A stretch of 64,000 nucleotides of DNA, taken from assembly GCA_947623455.1 (NCBI GenBank), contig OX392538.1:2108001-2172000 (forward strand). Reading direction: 5' to 3'. Positions 12,891-26,192 of this stretch are shown here, in pieces (position 1 is the first letter of the stretch; the number at the start of each line of letters is the position of its first letter). Both the position numbers and the translations under genes were made by a program. The notes below the pieces were generated by a model. The model searched no databases and was not told the origin of the DNA. It saw nothing but the letters and a program-made list of their open reading frames with translations. This DNA comes from Mimachlamys varia. Its lineage: Eukaryota; Mollusca; Bivalvia; Pectinida; Pectinidae.

Positions 12891-13079
12891 ATGTTATCGT
12901 CAAATTATAGTTTTAGTCGATTTTGCCAATTAAGGGATTGATGCCATTAACATCAACAATATATTGCACCAAAAGTCTGTTCGAGCTAATATACTACCGT
13001 ACTCCCGATATACAAGTACCCCAATCGTTTCCTTCAAAAATTGAATATAGATGATATAAAATATAGAATAACTCCTCTT
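12891..13079. other. unassigned spacer
   Basis: Nothing recognisable lies between the minisatellite and the retroelement fragment. Confidence 0.4.
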
Positions 13080-13800
13080 CGGCATGTTCATGTTCTTCAT
13101 CTCCATATTTCTATGGTCCTGTTGGATACATATTAACTTGTTATCTGAAAATTATCCCCGACATGAAGCTACGGGAGCTTTTCATGAAAGGTCCTAAGTA
13201 TCGAGATAATCCATCCATCAATTGGAATGTGTATTTCAAGATCCTTATGAATTTGGTGGAAGACTTATGCCAGACAATGGATTAAACGTGATCATGCTTA
13301 ATCGGATTCACTTTCGGAGTGGATGATCTATCAGGTCCTCTATTCAGAAACAAATACTAAACATAAGTCGATATTTCCTAACCCCAATGTTCGAACTGTA
13401 TGATAAACGTGACAATTACGATTTTTCGATCGTTAACTTTCCCTTTCTTGATAGTAATATCCCCATCCTATGATGTTTACATGCCGCACTTGATTCGTTA
13501 TTCTAGTGCTTGCTCTGAATATCGAGATTTTCGTGATAGATGTCAACTGCTGATGAACACACTAACGGCACAGGGATCTGAGAGATGCAGGTTGATGAAG
13601 ACTATGGACAAGTTTTATGGTTGCCATCTTGATCTCATCGAGAAATATCCTGTATCTTTGTGTGATATGAAGATGTACGTTTTTGAGTTTGCTTATTAGT
13701 GTGCTTACTTGTTGTGATTGACAATGATGACTCGGTTTTCATTTTGAGGATAGATGCACACTTTGACAATGTCGAGCTGTAAATCACAACAAATACATTG
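13080..13800 (+). mobile_element. YIDD-family reverse transcriptase fragment, rearranged
   Basis: At about 13160-13280 the plus strand encodes KLRELFMKGPKYRDNPSI followed by NWNVYF, a block I recognise from a family of invertebrate reverse transcriptases. From 13390 there follow blocks from the C-terminal end of the same protein: LYDKRD, YRDFRDRCQLL, FYGCHLDLIEKY and SLCDMKM, with a stop at about 13699. The central domain with the YIDD box is missing, so the fragment is internally deleted. The 3' region then begins (TGTGATTGACAATGATGAC). Confidence 0.55.
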
Positions 13801-13940
13801 AAAGATAACAGCACACACATATGTTGTACCTTTTAATTTAGTAATTTATACAGAAGGTCAAATATGAATTACACTAGATTATACAGCTGTTTCGTCTAAG
13901 ACTCTTCAGTGATGCTAGGTGCATAAAGGTGGGGATAGAA
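13801..13940 (-). repeat. hammerhead-bearing repeat fragment
   Basis: Flanks of the hammerhead motif at 13877-13915 match the other copies, for example ACACACATATG, then TTTAATTTAGTA on the plus strand. It joins the duplicated SPR flank at about 13940. Confidence 0.5.
13877..13915 (-). ncRNA. decayed type I hammerhead ribozyme
   Basis: The minus strand shows CTGAAGA, a 3-bp stem II (GTC/GAC), GAAA and the short stem III CAGCTG followed by TA. Stem I is disrupted: GCATCA faces TAATC. The core is intact but activity is doubtful. Confidence 0.5.
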
Positions 13941-14929
13941 ATACACATTCTTTGCAGCGTAACTGATACTTGCACAGAAACTCGCTGTCCTCATTTTTTA
14001 AATCCTTGAATAATGCTTATATGAGAGTTCGATGTCACCATGTAACAATAACCTACAAAACAAATTCGTGACGTCTATGTATGTGATACGGTAATAACCT
14101 GTCTTTAGAAAATACACCGTCTCACACGCAACAGGCTAAGCTAGGTCGCAAAGTTATCAGACTGTGTCAATAATGTTTTTATCAATACGAAGTTTCAAAC
14201 TATGTATAATGTTTTCAACAGAGAGGCGATTTCCAAACTGGTAATTATTTTTGGCTGCTAAAATGGTATCTGTGAAGGGACATTCGAACCACAATGCAAG
14301 CTTATGGACACTGATCTGGTCAGTCACATCAAACTGTACTTAGAATTAATTTCCTCACATAAAATCAGTAGAAAACTAATATTTCTATTTTTTTTTTTAA
14401 TTTTTCTAAATTTATATTTTCTGGGCAACTTTATTAAATATATATGTATGTTTGTGTACTTTTCTGTAACAGGACTTCTGGAATACTGAGAGGCCTGGAT
14501 AAATGATATTTTGGTGGTAGCTTCCTTGGAACGAGCTAACTGAGGATTACGAATAGAAATGTTCTGAAGTATCGAAAAGCCAAGAGACATACTAATGACT
14601 GGAATATTTTCCAAAGTTTGCAAATAAAAATGACTTTGAACCATATTCAAGCTTGCAGGGTCAAATATGTAAGACGATAATGGTCACATGATCTCCTAGG
14701 GCGAGCTGCATACTGTTAACTTCTGTGATTAGTATAAATCCACATAGAGTGACTTTTTTTTAATTATAGACTTTCCACTATAGAACCTGTAGGTATATGT
14801 ATACATCCTAAATATAACTAGTAAGCGACATAATCAAGTGCATCAACCGACGTAAAAGGATTTTCAGTTACACTAGAGTAGGCCTTAGATTTAATAACCC
14901 ATATAATGATTTGTCGGAAGACACACGTA
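13941..14929. repeat. orphan copy of the SPR 5' flank
   Basis: This aligns in the same orientation to 4450-6860 beside copy A and 20790-22000 beside copy C, but no exon 1 lies on its low-coordinate side. It is probably the remnant of a deleted minus-strand SPR copy. Confidence 0.5.
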
Positions 14930-16270
14930 CGCGTTAACAACTGGGCAGCTCTTTGTCGCCTGATAATATTGAAAACATAGATCGTCCCTTGTAGATTGCC
15001 TCAACAAACTACGTCATGACGAACATATTGATGCAAATGGGACAATGGGTGGACGAAAGTTCACTTAAAGTAGGTGAACTTTACTGAAAATAAATGTTAC
15101 TCGAAACAGCTGTATGTTGCAGTTTAAATTCATTTTTTCGCCATACTGTTTCTAATACTAAATTTAAAAGTTGTATCATGTGTGTTTGTTACGTGATCTT
15201 TAACTGTCACCCATAGGATAACTAATACAACCTTAAGATGGTGGTAGGTTATACATCATTTATTGATGTCAAAGTATTTCAACGTGGATAATTAATGTCA
15301 TTTTATCCCATTGGGACCAATGAGTAATAGTTTTAGATACCAATCATATGATAAATAATATAAACATGGTATCCATTCGTGTTTCCGTTTCCGTCTGGAA
15401 CTATAACGTCAGTCGGTTTAAGCTTGTGTTGGTCATTGGACGTACCTAGGTGACCTATATTTTGTTGTAGAAATCTTAATGCGAATTTTTGCAGAGCTGT
15501 ACTAACTATTGATTGATTGATATCATCGACCTGTTTAGAACAATCAATCAATCAATATATATAAAAGTGTCACGCAAGTCATCACATGCTACAAATCGAG
15601 TTTAAATGTACAACGTATTTAAGGGTATAATTCAAAAATTTCACAATCAAATTTGAGTTATATATATTCTTATAAATCGAAAAAAAAATAAATGAAATAT
15701 CCAACATTGTTTTTAAACTTTCATGGTTTAACAAGTTTTTATCCAGGTCGTTTACATCAACAGCAGCATTCAACTACAAAAGTTAACTTAAAGAAATTCA
15801 TATAAGCGACAGAGTGGAAGAGCCATTCAGATCCTTTGAATTCGAGTTGATCTATAGCATGAATTCCCTATTCTCTGGATGCCATTTCTATTGTAGATTG
15901 CTTTTGTCCCATTCCAAATTTCAGCTATCACAATCTTTACGAGTCGAGCTTTAGTAGAACTCAGTTTGATGTCGTCTGTTCTATCGACGAGGCGCTTGTA
16001 TTGATGTGGAACAAAATGACAGTGGTAATAGATAAACTCAAAAACTCAATAAATTTGACCAATTTATAACTTTCAGATACAACACTTTGTAATCTTTACA
16101 CTTGGTCGAACAATGTGTTTTGGAACAGTTTTATCGAGTTTTCAATATCATTTTTTTTTCTGTTTATGATATCAACTAATACTTTAAATCATCATATAAG
16201 TACAGATGTAAGATAAGGACATTATAATTTTAATCAGCTATTTTCAGGATATGTTTCTGAGTATGCATTA
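14930..16270. repeat. 3' flank of SPR copy C, duplicated beside copy D
   Basis: It aligns to 22500-23800 through landmarks such as AAGATGGTGGTAGGTTATAC, CAATCAATCAATCAAT and GAGTCGAGCTTTAG. At 15100-15200 it includes a hammerhead-repeat remnant (CGAAACAGCTGTATGTTGC) without a usable core. No gene is seen. Confidence 0.55.
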
Positions 16271-16389
16271 TTACAATACGTTCTCGCTTTCTACATAAAC
16301 AGCATTTTCAAAGGTGTTTTCCTCCAGTATCTGGACAAGCTTAGAGATCGGGATATCTGGATGTTTTATCTTTCCATCAGCTCTTAGTT
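16271..16389 (-). CDS. SPR copy C exon 3
   Basis: After the acceptor ATTTCAG it encodes LRADGKIKHPDIPISKLVQ and the final helix, then stops at TAA (16271-16273). Confidence 0.8.
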
Positions 16390-19300
16390 CTGAAATAAAA
16401 GGATACTACTTATTTACTTGATTGTCTTCGTAATTTAATATTGAATATGGGTTTTGTTTTACCTATCATGTTATGAAAACAAAACTGCAAAAAGGTTAAA
16501 GATAGTGGGTATATAGAGGATATCTAACAGTGTCCTCATTTAAACGAAATATATTTCACGAGTGTGGCTAATATTTTGGTATTTTATGCTGCGCGAACTC
16601 TTGAAAAATATCAAAATATTAGTCATTCTCGTGAAAGATAATTCATATTACTGAAGATACTGTTATATATTCTATTTATTACATTTTTGTTACACTTCCA
16701 TGTGACAAAATATAGTCCTCTCTGAAAATATTTCTATAGAATGTGAAAACGTGTCAACTCCTTTTCTTTAATGAAGAATGTATTAGTCTTCATATTTTAA
16801 ATAAGTATATCATATTACTGTAATAATGATAAATATCGTGAAAACGTCCCGCCATCAACCTAGATCATTGCGCTTTGTTCATAATCGCCGAATCTAAGAT
16901 GGTGGGAAGCGAGGGAAATTCAAAGTTGTTTTGTCACCATTTATCCAGATAATAAAGTATCAATGCCACCCAGGCTTACGCGAGATATGCTTTATTCCTA
17001 TCTCTGCCAGAGATGACCCTAGTTCTCTTATACATGTAATTTTGCCTAGCTTGCAACTTAGAGACACTCTGGGCACTCCGTGTTTCGTTTCCATGCAATC
17101 GAACAGATAGAATTGCTAACTTGCATATTATAACAGCTTCCTTCAAATTTGGAGTTAAACGCTGTGTTTGCCAAAGAAAGTTCCCGAGTGATTTATAACA
17201 TATCCGATAATTCTGGATAGTAAACTGGGATCTTCGTGTCGTTAAGCTAACAAGCATTCCACCAGATGAGCAGTTTCAAGGTTTTCGCATAGTTTGTAAG
17301 CTGTGTTTTTATTGGTCAAATAAGCTTAAGTGATATTTATAAAATGAATGATTTCCGATATTTCACTGGTAAAAATATAATGAAAATTAGTATTAGCCGA
17401 GTTCGAGTTAAACACTTCAAAACACTAAAACTTATATCGTAATGCAATGAACCAGTATTGTTAATACTTAAATCAACTGACAAATTAAAACTCGGACAAG
17501 TAACAAATACTTTCAAATCACTTACGTTTTACAATTTCAGTAGCGGTCTGTTTAACCATGTCCGTGTCGGCGAGACCCGGTGAGAACGTCAGTATCCTCA
17601 AAGACGGTTCCTCTGCGGCCAGTACTCGCATAAACATGTCACGTGCAGCCTTACCTATGTAAAATATACAGAACATAGCCTATTGGTTACGCTTAGTACG
17701 TATTCAGGAACAAAATGAAATCAATGCCTTAGCGACATGTTTCAGAGCTAAAATAATTACATTTACCGATGAAACAAACCTGGTGAACTTTTCATTTAAC
17801 TTTAGATGGAGCTTTCCGGGAAAAAGTTTGTATTTAGGGCCATAGCTCCTTTAAAAAAGGTTTGAAATCTAAAATTAAAATATTTTCGATCAATTGCATT
17901 ATATATTGATAAGTTAAATTGAATTGTTCAATAACATCAATCTGATTAAAATACAGATCCTCACTATTACTATCGTGTGTAGGATCTGACAGCGACCAGT
18001 AGAAGGTCATGCACAGATGACCTTGATTATTTCCATATCTTGGAAATGAACAGCCAATCAAAATGCACCTTGTAAATGGTGTTTGGTAGACGAACAAAAA
18101 TGACGGCGGATCGAAGCGAAGAAGAGAAAATCATTCCGGGCGTAATATAACAATTTAATTAGTATATTTTTTGATAATTTCTTTACCTTCAGTTGTTATT
18201 TCTTTTCGGACGAACGAAAAACTACAAACCAAACTGATAATGTCTAAAAAGAACACACGCCATGGCGAAGAGACCGCTGAACTGGGCGCCGCCATTTTTG
18301 TATACGGTCGTTCAGGTTTCTCGATACTTTACTCTGGTTTAACGACAAGTGTAGAAACAAATCGAAATTAGCTCTTCCCTTTCAGAATCTGGTAATCAGC
18401 GATTCGATTGGTTGATACAAAGGTCATCTGCACATGACCTTCTACTGGTCGCTGTCAGATCCTACACACGATAGTAATAGTGAGGATCTGTATTTTAATC
18501 AGATTGCAATAACATGTGAGTGTTGATTTGGATGAATTCGCAAAATATGGCAAAAGGAACAATTTACACAGACTCTTCACAAAGGGCATTCCTTGTCATC
18601 CTTTAATACTGAAGCGGCAGCAAAATCATCCTCCGAACACAAAATCTAATGAACTAGGGACAGAATGGGTATAAACAAAGGAAAGAGTTACACGGGGACC
18701 CTTGAAAAGCGACAAGATAATTAGACCTGTAGTTACAGAAGCTAGAATTATCTACGTAAATCTAGGTCACAGCCAAGCAAATGTCGCCGCCTCAAAGTGA
18801 AAACATATTTCTCAATCACAAATAAGTACACATATATTCAAAAAAAAATCAACCTTCATAATTATCATACAAGGATACATAGTATTTCTCAATTATATAC
18901 TAAAATGGCGACCTTAAACTAAGTAAAACAGTAGTTTATTTTGCATTAAGTGCCGTAATTCCCTCAAGCAGTGATCTCAAATTAAAATACGGATGCCCAA
19001 CTACATAGTGTACATGATATACTGATTTCAATCATATTTGCCTTCTAGTTTTCCGGAGAGATTATTTTGCATGAAGGATTCAAATCTAAAATTAAATGGT
19101 GATGCTTATCTACTCTTTTTTTTCAAACATTTTATTGTCACATATTTAGCTCTTACATTCATTACAAACTGACATTATTTAGCATTACATACAATCTTCA
19201 TTCATCACAAACTTATACATTATTTAACATTATACACAATCTTACATGCATTACTTACAAACTTATATCATTTACCATTACACTTACATAGAAACTTATA

Positions 19301-20591
19301 TTATTTAACATTACAAACAATATTACTTTCTTTCTCTCTAAAATATGTACACATGCAAATCCTAGGCCTATACAAGTGTAAGCCCTATATACTTTTTGAC
19401 ACCCACACTCACATGTTGTACACAACTACACATAAAATTAAGAAAATTTGCTTATCTAATTAATAATACAAGTTTCATTAAAATCGTTAAGATGAAGTTC
19501 TCCGGGACAAATAATTGCGGACATCTAGACATACGGACAGTGTATCCCCTAACGTCGGAGGTATTTATAACCTCTGTTTATTACTTTATTAATCTGTGAA
19601 TTTATGTAGTTGTGTAATCAATGTATTCTCTGTGTCGGCTGGGGGTGGCGAGTTTTAAATTAAGAAGTCCTCTTCGGTAACCCATTGGGTACCCCCAATT
19701 GGGGGCCCCTGGTCGCGTCACGTGACCCAGCGAAAATAAGAGGTCACGTGACGTCGATCATCCATTTTGTCAACAACAGCTGATTTTTGCACTCCACAGT
19801 TTCTCAACGCCCACCTCCACCCCTCACTTCCTCCATTTTGCTAAATGCTATCAATTTAGGCATTTGAATAAATGCTCTATTACAACACAATCATGTCTTG
19901 TTTAATCTTTGGCAAAAAACTAGCAGAGTTCTCCGGTGTGCTTTACTTAATTTACATAACAACAAACACGAGGTTATAATTGTATTTATGTTCACATAAA
20001 GTAATATATATATCTTCTGACATTAAGAAAGTCTCAATATCATACTTTACCTGCAGAGTAAAGATGAGTTGTGGGCACAGAAAGTGAGGTAAGACCTGAT
20101 GTCATATTGACGACCACACGTGACTTTGTAGAATCGGAGAAAGTCTTGAAGAAGCTCGTGTTAAGTAGGATCATCCCGGTCAGGTTGATGTCGACGTACT
20201 TCCGGACTGATGTGGTGTCGGAAAGGTCCAATGCCTCTTTTGATACATCGTAGATAGTTCCACAGTTGTGAACGATCATAAATTGATCAAAATCATTTTG
20301 AGATACGTAGTTTTCCAGCAAAATTTCATCAAAAATGTTTTTGAAATAACCATTGTTTTCTACGTTTCCTTGGTCATATTGACGGACCAAAACTTTGACA
20401 TCCGGAGCCAACAACATCACTTCAGACTTGACACTTTCCAAAGCTTTGTTATTCCTCGCCATGAGTACTATGACAGAGCTAGTGGGAAGCTTGGCACTAA
20501 ACTGTAATGCTATAGATCTTCCTAGTCCTCGGCTGGCCCCGGTAATGGCTACGAAGGTTTTCTTCAGGAATACGTTACGGGGATCGGCCAT
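16271..20591 (-). CDS. SPR-like: sepiapterin reductase-like (copy C, intact, three exons)
   Basis: Joining 20591-20051, 17654-17526 and 16389-16271 on the minus strand gives 789 bp, 262 residues and a stop, the usual length of animal SPR. SPR reduces 6-pyruvoyl-tetrahydropterin with NADPH in the cytosol to make tetrahydrobiopterin. Visible motifs are TGASRGLG (17-24), Ser165, Tyr178 and Lys182 in a YSAGK context with GKAARDM, the FSPGLADTDM block and a C-terminal helix (LVQILEENTF). Both introns are in phase 1 with GT/AG borders. The C-terminal position occupied by the pterin-contacting Asp in vertebrate SPR is Glu here (YVESENVL). The start is set by MADPRN, shared with copy A, 46 bases after a TATA-like motif. 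Intron 1 contains a Mutator-like MITE and other insertions. Another short-chain reductase is possible, but the GKAARDM and ADTDM blocks favour SPR. Confidence 0.85.
16390..17525 (-). other. intron 2 of SPR copy C
   Basis: This is 1136 bp of AT-rich sequence with no recognised insertion. The open frame at 16976-17257 has no family resemblance. Confidence 0.55.
17526..17654 (-). CDS. SPR copy C exon 2
   Basis: Encodes [19 protein letters not shown] and the FSPGLADTDM block. The donor is C|GTAAGT and the acceptor ACATAG, giving 129 bp. Confidence 0.8.
17929..18515. mobile_element. Mutator-like MITE with 9-bp target duplication
   Basis: The element at 17938-18506 (569 bp) has near-perfect terminal inverted repeats of about 90 bp, beginning CAATCTGATT and ending AATCAGATTG. 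It is flanked by the identical 9-mers CAATAACAT at 17929-17937 and 18507-18515. Long inverted repeats plus a 9-bp duplication are typical of Mutator-like elements. The interior encodes no transposase, so the element is non-autonomous. It lies in intron 1 of SPR copy C. Confidence 0.85.
18600..18905 (-). mobile_element. retroelement 3'-region debris
   Basis: It matches the antisense of the dispersed retroelement tail (TACTGAAGCGGCAGCAAAATC, then AACTAGGGACAGAATG). It is diverged and non-coding. Confidence 0.4.
19140..19330. repeat. degenerate AT-rich tandem repeat
   Basis: Imperfect repeats related to ACTTATATTATTTAACATTA occur several times. A similar patch is at 2470-2560 beside copy A. Confidence 0.5.
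19565..20006. mobile_element. insertion relative to copy A, with short inverted repeats
   Basis: The aligned copy A sequence runs directly from GTCGGAGGTAT to ATATATATCTTC. About 440 bp intervene here. Two inverted pairs are visible: TTATAACCTC (19565-19574) with GAGGTTATAA (19970-19979), and TATTACTTTAT (19579-19589) with ATAAAGTAATA (19996-20006). Their order is not simply nested. No clear target duplication is seen, so the class is undetermined. A deletion in copy A is the alternative. Confidence 0.5.
20051..20591 (-). CDS. SPR copy C exon 1
   Basis: An open 541-bp exon from MADPRN to the donor G|GTAAAG. It is about 98 percent identical to copy A exon 1 by eye. Confidence 0.85.
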
Positions 20592-20637
20592 ACTTTTGTA
20601 AAGTCCAACGCCTTATGGTATATGTAACTCATGACTG

Positions 20638-20647
20638 CTTTATATAG
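20638..20647 (-). promoter_or_regulatory. possible TATA box of SPR copy C
   Basis: The minus strand reads CTATATAAAG about 46 bases before the ATG, as in copy A. Confidence 0.35.
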
Positions 20648-20689
20648 ATGTTGCTTTCTCACTCCACTGAACAAAGATAAATAAACAGG

Positions 20690-22499
20690 CCTAAAGATTA
20701 GACATAAAGAAACATTTCTGAGGTCTGATGTATATCTGTAGTCTGATAATGTCGAGGTGTAAATCACAACAAAAACTAATATAAATACATTGAAATACAC
20801 ATTCTTGGCAGCGTAACTGATACTTGCTCAGAGAAGCGTTTTCTTGTGATTGTGTTATCCGTGAATAATGCTTATATAAGTATTCTGTGTCAACTTACAA
20901 AACACGTTTGTTACCAATGTGTATATAAAACGGTGCATAATAACCAGCCTTTAGAAAATAAACAGTTTCACACGCAACACGCTGAACCAGGTCGCAAAGT
21001 CATCAGAGCAAGACGTTATTATGTCACGTTTGCAAATAGACGTCCACTCCGACTTTTTCTCGATACAAGTATATCTTTATCATTTTAACAATGTAACACA
21101 TTTTCTTTATCAATTCCTAGTTCTAAACAAGATTTTTTTTTCAACTGAGAGGCGATTACTAGACTTGTGATGACCTGGGATGCTAAAATTTACAATTGTG
21201 GAGGGACATGCAAAACACTTAGGGTATATTATCGACGCTGGCCAGGTCACAGTCACAACAAACTCTGAAAGTTTCTTAATTCAATAAGTTTGATTTTCCT
21301 CTAAAATGTAGTGTTACATAATTATTACATACACTATGTGAATGAAGTACTTCAAAATAAATTACTCGCATAATTTCATGACAAGATTAATATCTATAAT
21401 AGACTGAGGATATATATTAAAGTTTACGTAAATATATATCCTCAGTCTATTATAGATCCTGATAACTTAAGAAATAAATGTATGGTATTTGTTACATTGA
21501 TGAAATTGACAGTTTCGGCAGAAGGAATAAGGTGTTTGATTTAGATCTGTTTAACCTGGTTTGCCCAGTCATGTCCAATTGGTTTTTTCTCACCTGTTCC
21601 GAAGGGCGGGTGAGTTTATGCTCTGGTACCGCGTCCGTTGTCATTTGTTTCGTATGACTTCTTCAGTGTTATTGAAAGGCGAAAACATACTATTTTAGCA
21701 GTAGCTTTCATGGAAGAATCTAACAGCTATTTAAGAATCAAATAACCTTGACCTACTTTCATATGTGTCAACAATGTCAATAGACCGTCCACCTATAGAG
21801 TCGTGCGCATACATATATACGTCCTAAATATAACTGGTCAGCAGTATACGACCAGTGCATCCGCCGACATTGTAGGTTTTCGAATTACCCCGGAGCAAGG
21901 TCCGTATTCATGAAACAATTAGAACAGTTTCATGGATACGGGCCCAGGCCTAAGTTTTAATAATCGCTTTGATTCGTCAAAAGACAAGCGAACACGAAAC
22001 GAATGCCCATCCCTGATTTTAGGTCGTTGGACTCCCTTGTACCCACTTGTACCACCCCAAGTTACTTCAAAAGTTATGCAAGCTTGTTCCCGGATGTTGG
22101 CCCCGATCGTAGCCACCATGCTATCTAACTCTAATGAAAAATCACTTACTCAATCCATTGCTGTGAATGCTGCCATACGCGACACTTGTTATCATTGTAA
22201 ATCTTTCCTTTGTTCATATTTTGCCTCTAGTTTGGATGATGGTTTTGTTGACGCGTTGGTAATCTCTGATTGTTTTAGAGGATCAATAGCAATATTTTAG
22301 GAGCACTACGCTATCACAATGTTACGATTCCTAGAGGTGACATTTTGGAATTTGACATCCATCAGGCAGTTATCGACAATGGACGTCAGCAGTGATCATG
22401 ACGACCATTTCTGGTCCCACATCCTTGGGAGAGTGAGGAATGACAAGTCGACGGTCATCACGCTTCGTCTGATTCGCGGACCGATTTAAAGTGTTCAAG
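20690..22499. repeat. duplicated 5' flank of SPR copy C
   Basis: It aligns with 4365-6860 beside copy A, without the 5034-5750 insertion. Near 22190-22280 a plus-strand retroelement tail fragment occurs (TTTGTTCATATTTTGCC). No gene is recognised. Confidence 0.55.
21392..21457. repeat. perfect 27-bp inverted repeat (hairpin)
   Basis: Arms 21392-21418 and 21431-21457 are exact reverse complements around a 12-base loop. The homologous site beside copy A (about 5830-5875) has the left arm and loop but not the matching right arm. Confidence 0.9.
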
Positions 22500-23801
22500 A
22501 ATGAAAAAAAGTGTATAAACATCTTTCTTACTGAAATTCTTACAAAGCATAGATCGTCCCTTTTAGAATGCCACAACAAACATGACGAACATGTTGATGC
22601 CAATGGGACAATGGGCGGACGGAGGTTTCACAAAGTAAGTGAACTTTACTGAAAATAAAAGTAACTCGAAACAGCTGTAAGATGCAGTTTTTTGCATACT
22701 GAATCTATTACTAAATTCAAAAGATGCAACATGTGCGCGTGTAACGTCATCTTCAACTGACATCCATAGGATAACTAATACCCCGTTAAGATGGTGGTAG
22801 GTTATACATCATTTATTGATGTCATAAAGTAATTTCAACGGTAATCATTGATGTCATGTGATCCCATTTGGACCAATGAGTAATAGTGTTACATATCAAT
22901 CATATAATAAATAATATGGACCAATGAGTAATAGTGTTACATATCAATCATATAATAGATAATATAAACATGGTCTGGGGGTTTAAGCTACCGTCTTGAA
23001 CTCTAACGTCAGTCGGTTTAAGCTTGACCTATATTTTATTTTTGCAGAGCTGTAATCATTGCTGTTTCGTTAATTTATATCATCGACCTGTTTGAAGTGT
23101 ATATCAATCAATCATTCAATCAATCAATCTATATAAAAATTCCCGCATTGCATCATATGCTACAAAGAGAAGTTTGAAATTACAACGGTATTTAAGGGTA
23201 GTAAAGAATGAAATGCCATTCATTTAAACCTTCAAGGTTTAAAAAAAAGTTTGTTACCCAGGTCGGTTTCATGAAAAGCAGCATTCAGCTACAAAAGTTA
23301 ACTTAAGTAAGTCTTTTTAGTGCAAGAGCGTATTAGCTATTCAGATATTTGAATTCATGTCGATTTATAGCCCCAATTCACAAATCAATTTCTATTGTAG
23401 ATTGGTTTTTTTTTTATAAAAATCCAATCTATTACAATCTTCGTGTTTTGTTTCGAGTCGAGCTTTAGTTAAATTCAATTTGAAATCCCTCTGTTCTATC
23501 GGCGAGGCGCTTGTATTGATGTTGAATAAGATGGCCGCGGTAGTAAAAACACACAAAAACTTTTATTTTATCCGCTTAATAACTTTCAGATAACACTTTA
23601 TAATCTTTATACTTTGTCCAACAATGTCTGTTTGCATTAGTTTTATCGAGTTTATAAGATTCATCTGATTATATGATTAAATCATCATTCACCACACGAA
23701 CAACATGTAGAGTTAGGATATTACATTGTCTGTAAACCTACAGATTCGGTTTGCTGGCGTTCAATCGGCTATTTTTAGGATATGTTTCTGAGTATGCATT
23801 A
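22500..23801. repeat. 3' flank of SPR copy D, duplicated beside copy C
   Basis: Aligns to 14930-16270. It contains a hammerhead-repeat remnant at 22650-22740 (CGAAACAGCTGTAAGATGC) lacking a proper CTGANGA core, and a local duplication of a 40-bp piece (GGACCAATGAGTAATAGTG, at 22870 and 22918). Confidence 0.55.
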
Positions 23802-23920
23802 TTACAATATGTTCTCGCTTTCTACATAAACTGCATTTTCAAAGGTGTTTTCCTCCAGTATCTGGACAAGCTTAGTGATCGGGACATCTGGATGTTTCAT
23901 CTTTCCATTGGTTCTATAAT
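23802..23920 (-). CDS. SPR copy D exon 3
   Basis: 119 bp after the acceptor TTTCAG, encoding HPDVPITKLVQILEENTF and ending NIL before TAA. Confidence 0.75.
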
Positions 23921-25398
<1,478 letters not shown>

Positions 25399-25399
25399 T

Positions 25400-25800
25400 C
25401 AAAGAATACCGAAGCGTTAACAAAAGCATAATCCGAACTCAAAATCGATAAAACTAGGGGCATAATATGGGTAAAGGAAAGATTTACATAGAGACCATTG
25501 TAAAAGTACAAGAGAATAAGACCAGGGGTTCCGGAAGAGTAAGCGTCTTCTGCTTCATCGACGACACCCGCCATGTATTTTGTTGTCCCCAGAAAGAAAA
25601 GTTAATCATTTCAAGCACAACTAGTAAGCATACTATTTAGCATCATCACAAACGTCAATCTTCATATCACACAAAGATACAGAACATCAGATTAAGATGG
25701 CGCCCATTAAACTTTCCCATTGTCTTTATCAACCTGCATCTCTCGAATCCCTATGCCGTAAGTTTTGTCGTCAGTAGCTGACATCTTTCAAGATAATCTC
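25400..25800 (-). mobile_element. retroelement 3'-region debris in intron of copy D
   Basis: It carries antisense landmarks of the dispersed element: CCGAAGCGTTAACAAAA, then CGACGACACCCGCCATG, CAACCTGCATCTCTCGAATC and the antisense end of the YIDD-family reverse transcriptase. Confidence 0.5.
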
Positions 25801-25848
25801 GATATTCAAATCAAGCCCTAGAATAATATGTAAACTGTAAACATCAAG

Positions 25849-25867
25849 GGGGGGGGGGGGGGGGGGG
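25849..25867 (+). repeat. poly-G run
   Basis: An uninterrupted run of about 18-19 G residues. Its length may be unreliable in sequencing. Confidence 0.9.
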
Positions 25868-26192
25868 TAAGTAAAGGTCGAGGTAGGAAGCTGATGCAGG
25901 AGAGTCAGTTGTGTTCTTAATCTCAAGATTAGCAGGGCATATACGATCGACTAGGTCAGCATTTCTCGTTGTTTATAGACAAAGACAGTTATGTCATTTG
26001 GCTGTATTGAATCATCAACGTACAACATAATATTGTTAGAAAGTCATGCAATGGCGGACAATATGTTTTACATGACGTCATTAAGTAGACTCGCACACGT
26101 TTCAGAACGTTTATCAAACTATATGAGTATTCACATGGAGTGATTGACGACGCCCAATGCTGGATACAGTCCTATCAAAGTGATGGACGACA

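Noticed and set aside
15090..15140. Hammerhead ribozyme next to the copy C 3' flank
   Set aside because: CGAAACAGCTGTATGTTGC is present but the 5' core reads CTGAAAA and no stem II forms. The same applies at 22650-22700.
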